Assembly (NCBI GenBank): GCA_002698785.1
Contig: PAAG01000026.1
Location: forward strand, 1 to 38,523
Source of the DNA: Verrucomicrobiales bacterium
GTDB lineage: Bacteria; Verrucomicrobiota; Verrucomicrobiia; Verrucomicrobiales; DEV007
DNA: 38,523 nucleotides
Direction: 5' to 3'
Position 1 is the first letter of the stretch, and every line of letters starts with the position of its first letter. Made by a program: the position numbers and the translations under genes. Shown one piece after another: positions 1-8,600 of the stretch. Below the pieces are notes generated by a model. The model was given only the letters and a program-made list of their open reading frames with translations, ran no database searches and was not told the origin of the DNA.

Positions 1-2
1 CC

Positions 3-797
3 ATCGGTCAGATCGGCGGAAAAAGGAAGATTTACCTCCGTCGAGCCATCATCCTTCGAGGCATGCTGAACCAGAAGGGATTCGTTCGCAAACCGCCCCT
101 TGAACCCGAAGACCGAGGCCACTTCAAAGGTGATCGAGGGCGGGCGTTAATAGACGACTCCGTAGCACGGGCGCTCCTGACAGTGTCAGAATACAGACAC
201 GGGGCCCGATCGATGGAAGCGCTTCTCGATGCTTGTGAGCCGTTTCACAACCGAATCATCAAAGCAAGCCTGCCAACCTACCAGCAAATGGAGCTTCACA
301 CCCGCGGGATGGAATTTATGGTTCGGGTGAACCATCCCAATCTTGTATGGATTCATCGCAATTTTGCTATCTATCCAAAATTGGCCAGCGATTCCAGCCC
401 TCTTCAGAATGGAAGGTGGACAGCCCTTGAAGCCGTACCAAAAGAGTTCGACTCAGAAGACAAAACTAAAACTCAGAAAAATCCAGCAGCAGACCAAGCT
501 ATCCGGAACGGACTGACCAAAGTTATCAATGAGAAACTCGGCGCATGGAATATCATCAAGAAGTCCGTTCGCAGAAAGGAAGGCTTCGAATACGAAATTG
601 TTTTGAACAATGAAGCTAAAAAAAATGGCATCCGCATGGTCTGTGTCTTGAATCACGTTCTCGTCGAACTCGCCCTGATTTGGGACAAGCACGAACTGTA
701 TTACTATGAATGGACGAATAGTGAAAGAAAGGTTCCAAATTCTGACGCAATCAGAGAGGTCTGGAACCAGTTGCGAACATCATTTCACGAAAAGTAA
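3..797 (+). CDS. C-terminal part of a probable AAA-family ATPase (5' end outside window)
   Basis: The frame is open to the left edge of the window, upstream of the ATG at 63, so this is read as the 3' end of a longer gene and not as a 244-aa protein. Residues just before that ATG (LRRAIILRG) and after it (SVARALLTVSEYRHGARSME, then ASLPTYQQMELHTRGMEF) resemble the region that follows the P-loop module in a family of large MoxR/dynein-related AAA proteins, where a YxHGARSMEA-type motif precedes a small helical or RyR-like segment. That match is from memory of the family, and no Walker motif lies inside the window. The tail, roughly the last 100 residues, is lysine-rich and charged with no membrane segment. 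The gene ends at a TAA at 795-797, and the next 540 bases carry no gene on this strand. Partial status is well supported; the family name is tentative. Confidence 0.55.
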   Translation: MGQIGGKRKIYLRRAIILRGMLNQKGFVRKPPLEPEDRGHFKGDRGRALIDDSVARALLTVSEYRHGARSMEALLDACEPFHNRIIKASLPTYQQMELHTRGMEFMVRVNHPNLVWIHRNFAIYPKLASDSSPLQNGRWTALEAVPKEFDSEDKTKTQKNPAADQAIRNGLTKVINEKLGAWNIIKKSVRRKEGFEYEIVLNNEAKKNGIRMVCVLNHVLVELALIWDKHELYYYEWTNSERKVPNSDAIREVWNQLRTSFHEK

Positions 798-958
798 ACA
801 ATCCCGCGAACTCTATTCTTCCCTATCTTCAGGAGAGAATTCAAGAGAGCCCAGATAAAAACCTGAACAGGATGAAACCCAACTCGGCCAACGTGTCGCT
901 TTCGCCAGAAAGACAATTCCCCTCTTGGCAAGGTTGATGCTACGTAAAGTGCCAACCG

Positions 959-973
959 ATATATATATATATA
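959..973. repeat. Alternating AT microsatellite
   Basis: Seven AT dinucleotides plus a final A, in otherwise mixed-composition intergenic DNA. It is a candidate for easy melting or length variation. Nothing ties it to a gene. Confidence 0.7.
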
Positions 974-1147
974 CAGTGTTTTTTCCAATCGGAGCGCCAC
1001 TGGCGACGCATCATTCACGCAGGAACAAATACTAACATACATACTTCCTCTCGCATCTCAGGAACCTGCCACGGCAACACACTCTCTCAACCAATCAGTT
1101 CATCACATCACAGGAATGCAGCTCCCTTGCATGACATACCACTCCAA

Positions 1148-1218
1148 CACCGCCCGTTCCTTGGGTAAGAGGCAGGACCTTCCTTGTTCACCCTGCCGTG
1201 CTCAAGGAACAGGCGGTG
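1148..1218 (-). ncRNA. Candidate structured RNA or long palindrome
   Basis: The outer arms (1148-1163 and 1203-1218) are 16 bases each and match at 15 of 16 positions as DNA. A second inner stem is formed by GGCAGG (1171-1176) and CCTGCC (1192-1197), with asymmetric internal loops between the two stems. The single outer mismatch is C-A if the plus strand is transcribed but U-G if the minus strand is transcribed. The structure is therefore fully paired only as minus-strand RNA. It lies downstream of the DUF892 gene on the minus strand. No U run follows on either strand, so it is not an ordinary terminator. A DNA element such as a REP-like repeat is an equal alternative. Confidence 0.35.
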
Positions 1219-1257
1219 GCGGACGTGTCGAGTGCCTGACAATCCCCTAAAACACTT

Positions 1258-1290
1258 GCGGCGGCACCCGATAAAATCGAGCACCGCCGC
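1258..1290 (-). terminator. Probable terminator of the DUF892 gene
   Basis: Read on the minus strand this is a 15-bp RNA stem with a UUU loop: seven GC-rich pairs, then U-G, G-U, C-G and U-G, then four pairs (CGAU with AUCG). On the plus strand three of the middle pairs become C-A mismatches, so the hairpin is specific to minus-strand RNA. It starts about 50 bases after the stop of the DUF892 gene and is followed by GUGUUUU. That fits a rho-independent terminator with a modest U run. Confidence 0.55.
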
Positions 1291-1342
1291 GATCCCTTGG
1301 TGAGAGAATTCAGTGTAAAAGATTCGGGCCTGCGCCCAGAAT

Positions 1343-1849
1343 TCAGCTGTTTACAACAGCCTCGGCATTTGCGCCATCAGAAAATACACCGCCCGTAGCG
1401 ATTTTGGTGAGCTTCTTATTCGTGTCGCCTTCCTGCTCGAGAGTCTGCTTGATGAGCTTTTCGTCATCGTCGTATCCGAGCACATCGGCATACTCTTTGG
1501 CTGTTCCGTAGGCGGCAATCTCGTAGTGCTCAACGCGCTGCGCCGCAGCGATCAATCCCGCATCCACAGCGTCGCCCGCCATTTCATCCATGAGATGTTC
1601 TCCCTCCTCGATGATCCCTTTGATCGCCTGACAGTTCTCCTCCCCCGGCCGGGAATCGTGATTTCTCAGGATTTCCAGGATGCGATCGATCTGCCCGAAC
1701 GTCTCGGTGAGGTGTTCCTGGAACAGGTCTTTCAATTCGTCATTAGAAGCCCTCTGAATCATGGCTGGCAGAGCATTTGCAATCTGCGTCTCAGCACTGT
1801 GGAGGTCTTTGATGTGGTGGATGTATAAATCGTGTAGTGATGTAATCAT
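1343..1849 (-). CDS. DUF892 / YciE-YciF-like ferritin-fold protein
   Basis: A 168-aa protein of the DUF892 (YciE/YciF) family, which has a ferritin-like four-helix fold. Family members are soluble stress-associated proteins, some with a di-iron site. Evidence is the N-terminal LHDLYIHHIKDLHSAETQI helix and the helix HLTETFGQIDRILEI. These are followed by a glutamate-rich helix (GIIEEGEHLMDEM) and the signature VEHYEIAAYGTAKEYA near residues 106-121, then EQEGDTNKKLTKI near the end. The glutamates and histidine spaced along these helices are those expected for metal binding. The length is typical of the family and the protein has no signal peptide. The ATG at 1849 fits the family start. It sits alone on the minus strand, with a probable terminator at 1258-1290. 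A role in oxidative or osmotic stress is inferred from relatives, not shown here. Confidence 0.9.
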   Translation of the reverse strand: MITSLHDLYIHHIKDLHSAETQIANALPAMIQRASNDELKDLFQEHLTETFGQIDRILEILRNHDSRPGEENCQAIKGIIEEGEHLMDEMAGDAVDAGLIAAAQRVEHYEIAAYGTAKEYADVLGYDDDEKLIKQTLEQEGDTNKKLTKIATGGVFSDGANAEAVVNS

Positions 1850-2073
1850 AGCTCTTTCGGGTCAAGCGCATGATTCATTCCGCGAGCGCCAGAAGAAACC
1901 GTAACTCATTGTCCACAAACCTCTTACACCGAAAACACCCATTCACCCCATCACGCACATCACTTCACATTTTCAGTAAGCCTGCAATACAGCTGTTTCA
2001 GAATGCAAGGCGCCGACCGCCCCCTCCCGCGATAAAATCAAAAACGTACGGACCGTTCGGGACTCCTCCTGGC
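1850..2073. other. Intergenic spacer without recognised features
   Basis: About 220 bases between two minus-strand genes. It should hold the promoter of the DUF892 gene. No clear -10/-35 pair, hairpin or coding frame was recognised. Confidence 0.4.
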
Positions 2074-3436
2074 CTAACGAAACTCCACCCGTTTCCCCTG
2101 GACCCCATAGCGGAGAGTCGACCCGACGTCCTCTCTCAATTCCAGGTGCCCGCGGTTCTTGAACGTGATCTCTCCCCCACCTGAAGGTCCACCAAGCCCA
2201 CCGGAGGGTAAAAACAACTCCACCGTGTATTCCTCTTCGGGTGTGATGGAGTCTATGTCTCCCACGAAAGTACAATCCTCGAACAGGCAGTCCTCCGTCA
2301 TCAGCGCAAAGGTCTCAGGAATGCGACATCGGATGAAATGACATTTCCTCACCGTCCTCCATTTGTGCTGCGAATCGCGCACCGGAGTCTCGTAGTAGGC
2401 AAAGCTATCGATTTCGGCATCGAGCACAGTGCAATTTTCCAAGTGAATGCCGTTGGCCCGCTGGCTCACGTTCGGATCAACGAAACACCGGTTCAGGACA
2501 CAATTCCGCAACGTCCACTTTGCGGAGAAACTTCTCACCGACCACGCGCCGCCCTTTCGAAGAATACAGCGGTCGAAGATCGAATTCGCCACATTCACCT
2601 CTCCGCCCAGATCCACGTAGATCGCCGATTCGACGAAATACGTTCCGTCGGCATTCAGCGCCCCCTCATCGACAAAGAATTCACAGTCATCAAAGGTAGT
2701 GCCCCTCGGTGCGTTGACGATGCCGAACCGATTGTCGCTCTTGTCCTCCGGGTTGCCCATGTGCAGTCGACTGCGAAACCGGTAGATCCCTGGCTCTATG
2801 TCAAACGTCCCCGGCAACGGCTTGCGGGAGTAAATGGGACTGTCCGAAATCTTCTTCGATGCGAGCACAATCGAAGAAGTGTCGACAGAAGCCATCCCCC
2901 CCCCGCTCCGTCTCAACACCTGTTTTCGAGAGCCGTTTTATCTCCGCATCCGCTTTCTTTGCGACTTCGATCTTGCTGGCTTTGACGAGGGCGCTCCTCA
3001 GCGACTTCAACTGCACGATGTGCTTCGCGGCCAACTCACCCAGAGCTTTTTCCTCCTCGGCTTCGATCGCTTCCCTCGCATCCGAATAGGTCGCCTGCAT
3101 TCCCTCCTTACCCGGAAAGCCTTCTTTCCCCGGTGCCCCTTCCTGCTGAACGACTTCGATTTCTTTTTGAATCGCCAACACCCCTTGGAGATCGCCCTTC
3201 GCTTTCACGTTCGCCATCTCTCTCTCGAGCGCAGCGATGTAGTTTTCATTCAACTCCTCCACCTTCTCCCGGTAGGATTTCGCGACTTCTTCCTCGAGAA
3301 TCGAATAGGAAAACATCAGTGAGTCCAACCCTTCCTCAGACGGAGAAATCTGCTCAGCGGCCACCATCGCAGGACAAAGCACACCTGGACTCGCCAGGAA
3401 GCAAACAAGCAACAAACTGATAGATACCACCCTCAT
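2074..3436 (-). pseudogene. Secreted coiled-coil / beta-helix-like protein, split by a frameshift at a G9 run
   Basis: Two minus-strand frames join at a run of nine G. The upstream frame starts at ATG 3436 with a signal peptide (MRVVSISLLLVCFLASPG). It continues as a long charged coiled coil (residues about 35-165, including ALEREMANVKAKGDLQGV), a type common in secreted proteins of the PVC group. At residues 178-180 it enters the G run and then reads about 30 unrelated residues to a stop at 2801. The downstream frame continues from the same G run to a stop at 2074. It encodes about 270 residues with repeated Cys-x-Phe/x-x-Cys strands (DDCEF, FDRCIL, LRNCVLNRCF, LFEDCTF) that look like a right-handed beta-helix or pentapeptide-like domain. 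One G fewer would give a single 453-aa secreted protein. It may be a pseudogene, a phase-variable gene or a sequencing error. The function is unknown; a cell-surface role is likely. Confidence 0.7.
2896..2904 (-). repeat. Nine-G homopolymer at the frame junction
   Basis: Nine C on the plus strand (nine G in the gene's sense strand) sit exactly where the two frames of the coiled-coil / beta-helix gene meet. Eight G would restore one frame (…GAG CGG GGG GGG ATG…). Homopolymers of this length slip readily in replication and in some sequencing chemistries. Confidence 0.85.
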
Positions 3437-3706
3437 CCGAACAACTGGCGCTAGACTACGCAGATAATCTATATAGAGGAAAGGACAATCTGCCCTAATC
3501 GCAACACCCACATCCCAGAGATTCCGCCACCACCGCAGCCAACCCTCACACCGACCTGATATTGCCCAAAGGTGACTACCGCAGCGTCCCCTCACCGCAA
3601 TCAAAGGGAAGCAGTATCTTCACCACCCGAAGGTGAGAAAGGACGAAGATTGCGGTCCGGACGATTTAGATTTCACAAGCCCCCCCTTCCCTGTTTTCGA
3701 AAAACA

Positions 3707-4105
3707 TCAAGAGTATGAAGTCGGATATGCGACGCTCAAGACCGACAGGCCGGAAGAAAAACCTGACAGCAAAAAGAAAAAACACATACGCCGCAAAATC
3801 AAAAAGCCCCGTAGACAGATTTGAGCTTTGTGAGGAGAACGAGGCTTCCGGTGAACAATGAGGAGGGATAAAACTATCATCGCTATTCGTTGCTGATCGA
3901 TGATGCGCACGGAAATAATCTGGTCGCCTTCCTCCACGAATTGTTCCGGCATCGGCGGTTTGTCTGGACCAATCCCCGATCCAGCAAAATCCCAAAACCG
4001 GGAAAACTTGGTCAACTGGCCTGAAAAGAGAGCGAAAATTACACCATTGACAAAGACTAATATACCTACCAGAGATATTTCGACTAAATTACCTATGGCG
4101 TTGAC
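3707..4105 (-). pseudogene. Possible remnant of a small membrane-protein gene
   Basis: This minus-strand frame is open from a TAA at 4106-4108 down to a stop at 3707. Its first part reads as a hydrophobic helix (GILVFVNGVIFALF), then FWDFAGSGIGPDKPPMPEQF and EEGDQIISVRIIDQQ. This looks more like real protein than chance, but no ATG or GTG start precedes the helix, and the first usable start (TTG at 4015) falls after it. The second half (from about 3885 down) loses this character and is rich in Arg and Phe. The best reading is a 5'-truncated or decayed membrane-anchored protein. It could also be chance. The 63-codon plus-strand frame at 3633-3824 is antisense to it and is not favoured. Confidence 0.2.
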
Positions 4106-4141
4106 TTACCGTACATTCTTCTTCCCGCTCTGCGGACAGGA

Positions 4142-5635
4142 TTGGGAGCTTTACATATACTCAGAGCCAATCATTCTAGTTTTGACTTAACGATCGCCAT
4201 TGTGCTGCTGTGCTCGCCATCAGATTATTCGTATGCAGTAGCGATCTCGTGCGCTACAAAATCTGAATTTGCTGACATCATTAAGGCCGCTGCTGAGGAA
4301 TTGCAGGCCATCTCGGCCTTTCGGCCCTCTTTCGCAGGGAGGAGATCAGTATTTTTCCATCAGTGGGAAGACACTACGCCCGTATCAGAACTCAAACGTA
4401 TTTTCTGTCGGGACTCGGTAATCGTGGTGGTAATGGACTGCGAAGCCTATTTCACCCGCGAAGGATGTGTGACCGTGATGATGCACGTGCGCGAGCATAT
4501 CGAACGGTTCGGTAAGGACCGCTTTTTAGTGTTCCGCTTTAATAATTCTGGTGCCGACGGTCAGTCGTCAGCCGAAGTTGGCGACCGCATCGACTGGCTA
4601 CGCGCCCTCGGAATTGCGGAAAATGTAATCTCGGTTTCGAGACGTTCCAGTCAGGCCAGAGATTCAATCGTATCCAAGATCGTTGAAACATACGAACTCG
4701 TGACCTCGTCCTGGCGTCCTTTGCCTCCCCCTAATGCAATCTTTTTTGGAAACGTGCCACAAGAAGTTCAAAACATTCTTCGAGAAAAATTGGCAGGGAA
4801 TTTCTTCTCAGAAACTGACATGGAGCATATCTCAGATCGCAGGGAATTTGAGGAGAAACGAGAGCATCTTCGGATCGAGTTGGTGATCGTCGGGGACAGT
4901 GAAAACTTTGACAACGGTTCGTTTCAGCGTTTCGCCCGATCGGGAGTCTTCGCCAGAGGTTCTAGTCAGTTTAACCCATGGCCCGTTCGCGTTCTTTACT
5001 GCAACAAGAGTGAGTGGAGGGTTCGTCACGAGCAGGAAGGCCTAGTAGACGAATTCAGAGTGAACCTGGACAGTAAAGATCCGAAGAATACACCCCTTGC
5101 ATACTATGATGACACCAGCCGAGTCGGGATCGTGGCGGTAAGACAACGTCGGAAGTTCTCAGAATCGGTGACGGCGTTTCACGACAGTTTGAAAGAGGAG
5201 TGGCGGGCAAGACAGTTGAGGTCTGGCGATTTTGGCTTCGTCACTATTCGCAATATGGAATGCGATTCGAAACTCGAACAGCATCCAACGATCGGCTATG
5301 AACTCCTGGTCCTTCGGAGATGTACCGATGTAATCTTATGTCTAGACAGCTATTTTGCGGATGAGTTTGGCTACGGCCACAAGGATGAATTCCTGGCGGA
5401 GTATCTCCATGTGCTACAGAAATCAATCCAGACATACAATACTCATCAGACAGAAATCAGTTGGGTGCTCTTACCGGACATGACGAGGCAAAATGACATG
5501 CGGCTCTTCGCCCAAGTGATCCAGACACTTTCGCAGGATGGTGAGATGAAGCCTGCTAGGGGGCTCGGACTGGCCGAAACTACAGAGAAAGCCGCTAGAC
5601 TTGGCCGAGAGGCTGCCTCCTTTATTTTCGATTAA
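4142..5635 (+). CDS. Hypothetical alpha/beta protein, partner of the TIR-NACHT protein
   Basis: A 497-aa soluble protein without a recognised family assignment. It shows several alternating strand-helix segments. Residues about 29-140 (YAVAISCA, a helix, SVFFHQW, then RDSVIVVVMDCEAYF and FLVFRFNN) have the order of a TIR-like fold but lack the usual W/C-x-x-E glutamate. A middle segment, about 240-300, contains LRIELVIVGD and PVRVLYCN. A late segment, about 365-465, contains DFGFVTIRN, TDVILCLDSYF and EISWVLLPDM. The start is uncertain: the frame opens with TTG at 4142, and GTG at 4202 is an alternative that loses 20 residues; neither has a good ribosome-binding site. It ends 12 bases before the TIR-NACHT gene, so the two are almost certainly co-transcribed. 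I infer a sensor, regulator or second effector of a conflict system. The TIR-like reading is structural guesswork. Confidence 0.75.
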   Translation: MGALHILRANHSSFDLTIAIVLLCSPSDYSYAVAISCATKSEFADIIKAAAEELQAISAFRPSFAGRRSVFFHQWEDTTPVSELKRIFCRDSVIVVVMDCEAYFTREGCVTVMMHVREHIERFGKDRFLVFRFNNSGADGQSSAEVGDRIDWLRALGIAENVISVSRRSSQARDSIVSKIVETYELVTSSWRPLPPPNAIFFGNVPQEVQNILREKLAGNFFSETDMEHISDRREFEEKREHLRIELVIVGDSENFDNGSFQRFARSGVFARGSSQFNPWPVRVLYCNKSEWRVRHEQEGLVDEFRVNLDSKDPKNTPLAYYDDTSRVGIVAVRQRRKFSESVTAFHDSLKEEWRARQLRSGDFGFVTIRNMECDSKLEQHPTIGYELLVLRRCTDVILCLDSYFADEFGYGHKDEFLAEYLHVLQKSIQTYNTHQTEISWVLLPDMTRQNDMRLFAQVIQTLSQDGEMKPARGLGLAETTEKAARLGREAASFIFD

Positions 5636-5647
5636 GACTCCTCTCCT

Positions 5648-8600
5648 ATGAGCCAACAGGTATTCTTAGCATATTCTTCCGCCGACTCTGAAGCCGTTCA
5701 GCTGGGTCTAACCCAGAGACTCTCCACCCTCGAACTCGACGGGGCCATCGAACTGTTTGTGGACAAAAAATTGGATACCGGGATTGAATGGGAACGCACC
5801 CTGAGGCGAAAGCTGGAAGAGACCGATATCTTCCTGATACTTGCCAGCGTTGAGTTATTGCAGCCTGACAGTTATTTTCGCACGAGGGAGTGGCCGACCG
5901 TACGCCGCCTTCACTCCAATCGACAAGCCCAAATTCTCTGGTGCCCGATCAATCTTTCAGTTGAGGAGGTTGAAAAGCAGCTCCCTGCATTAGCTGAAAT
6001 TCTAGCGATCAATACATCTCCTCTCTGGGATTGGAAATCCCATCCGGAAGTAGGAGAGGAGGATTTCTACCATAAAGTAGCTACCGCAGTGCGGATCGCA
6101 TCCAAGAACGAAGAGCAGAAAACTGAGATGGAGTCCGGCATCGGAAGTGAGCCAACGAAGCTCGATCCACGCGGTCGCACCGAGATCGCTCAGGCTTATA
6201 GTAACGATCTCCGGAGTTCACTAAATTACGAGAAACCCGCACAAATTGGGGAAGGAGGTGTCAGAAGCCTGCCACTTCGCAAACTCTATGTGAGCTTGGT
6301 TGCAGACCCCACTTCCCTGGACGAACGAAATAAGGCGAAACAACTGTCGCAGGAATTTTCCGGTCCGGAACAAGACGGAAAATTGGAGGGACTTCAGAAA
6401 CCCGCAGATTCCATCGAAGTTCAGCGCCTTCGAACAGTGAGGGAACCCGCGCTTCCTCCATCCCGTGCTGCCGATTCAAAAGAATCCAACCGGCCAGTCG
6501 ACCGGGATAGGGAAGGCGAATCGCTGCATTCTATTGTGCGACGTGACCGATGCTGTGTCATCCTTGGCGATCCGGGATCCGGTAAATCGGTCTTGTGTAA
6601 GTGGCTTGCATCGGAACTCTTTCGTTGCCGGTCTGAGGCTAAACCCAGCGAAGAACTCGGGCCGGCGAGGCAGCCGTTTTTGGTCATCCTGAGAGATTTC
6701 GGGGAAAAACTAGTCCAGCGAGAAGTCACGTCCCTTCTCGATTACCTTCATAAGATTGCCTGCCCTTCCTCGGCTTCGCGCGAAAACTGGAGGTTATTTG
6801 TCGATGATGTGATCGATTCGGGCCAAGCCTTCCTGATTCTCGATGGGTTGGACGAGGTACCACGCGAGATGAAACTGGAGGTGCGCCGGTTCGTCGAAGA
6901 TTTCTCGCAAGAGTTTGTGGAATCGCGTCCCGATGCCACTTCGAGACCGGATCTTGGGCTGGGGAATCAGATACTTCTGACATCGAGAATTACAGGATAC
7001 TACCAGACTGCACTCCAGACAGATCGATTCGCGCATTACATCATTCGCCCGATGAGCAAGGTGCAGATCAAAGAGTATTGTGAGCATTGGTGCGATGCAA
7101 TGACCCGCAGCGACCGGCTTCCCTTGTTGCTGGAGCAGGTGTTTGATATTAAACGCCCTGGCGTCTTATCCATGGCGAGGAACCCATTGCTGTTGTCAGT
7201 GCTCTGCCAGCTTGTCACGGGCAGTGCGGAAAGGCGGGACGCACATGAAGGCCAGCATCAACTGGATGCACCCGGCGTCGGTCTTCCAGAGATTCGTGCC
7301 GCCCTTTACGAACGCGTCATCTACCAGACCGCGAAAAAATGGCGGGAGCGGGCAATCGAAGGAGATGAAAAGGTGAGACCCGTGCTGGACTTGATCTTCG
7401 GCAGTGTTGAGACCGTCCTTTCCCTTTACGCTCCGTTGGCCGCTCACATGCACCGTAACACGGTGAACAATGAGATTCGCTATGAGGTGTTGCGCGAACA
7501 GCTTTTAGCTTCCCTTACCCGGTTGGAAGGGAAGAGACCATATCAGGTAGACCCGGACGACTTGACGCTCCGAGAGGAGACGCTCGCACAGGCGATGGAG
7601 CGTGAGGTAGGCGTGTTGAGCGAGCGATCGAAGGGGCAATTTACCTTTCTTCACCTCACCTTTCAGGAGTATCTCGCTGGATTCTCCTTGCTGCTACCCG
7701 AGAGCCCTCAGGCAACACCGCAATTTCGGGACGCAGAAGAATTGTGCTCCCTTCTGTTGGCAGAGGGATACATGACCGATCCCCGCTGGCGGCAACCCGT
7801 GCTTCTTATGTTCGGCCAGTTGGCGTGGATCGAAGACCAAAAGCCAGACGGAGTAGCCTCAGCCTTCCCGAGGCTCGCCGAAGTGGTCCAACTTCTGGAA
7901 GAAAAGAGAAGCCTGAAGCCCGAACTGCTTCTTACCGAGCAGTGGGCAATCTTTCTGGCGGACGTCCTTTTCGAGGTGCCCGACAGGATGCTTCTGGATG
8001 AGAATTGCTTGCTCGACCTGCTTCAACAAGCAATTCAACAATTGCTGGCTTCTTATGGTCGACTTGGGCCAGATGAATCACGGCTCCGTGTCCGGCGGGT
8101 CTTCGCGGAACGGTTGGCTGCCATTCGCCGTCGTATTGGTCGTGAAGAGTTCGAAAACTGCATCATCGAAGCATGCCGTTCAAATGCTGGAGAGATAGCC
8201 GCCACTGCCGCACATTTGTTCACGGAGCGATGCTGGATTACAAAAACATTGGTGGAGTTTTTTGCGCAGCAGCGAAAGTACGACTCTCCCCAGTGGAACT
8301 GGGCGATTCATCGCCTGTTACGTCAAACGATTACACTGGAACCGTTTTTGAAGGTACACACGCCAACAAAGAAGTTTGACTTACCTCCGCCTGAAGCTGT
8401 GAACGAGACCAGACTATATCACTTGGCATTATCGGAGTGGGAGCGGCTACAGGTGGAGTTTTCGGAGCGGTCTGACGAAACAACATTACGGGAAGCCAGC
8501 GCGGCCTTGTCGAACAAGCGAGATTTGCCACTTTCTCCGGCTGTCGTCAACCATCTCGGTGACGACATGGACCGTTTCCTCTCGGTTGTGGCTTCGTTAG

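Larger units (their letters stand above)
798..1342. other. Intergenic region with two hairpins and an AT run
   Basis: About 545 bases without a convincing gene. The ORFs seen here are short and lack recognisable motifs. The stretch holds a short alternating AT run (959-973), a long imperfect palindrome (1148-1218) and a terminator-like hairpin (1258-1290). The two hairpins share a similar flank: CACCGCC, then a TCCTTGG-like string, then AGAG, at about 1148-1169 and 1282-1305. They may therefore be related copies of one element. Confidence 0.5.

Noticed and set aside
4047-4052. Perfect TTGACA upstream of the 497-aa gene as a promoter -35 box
   Set aside because: No acceptable -10 box lies 16-18 bases downstream, so the match is probably chance.
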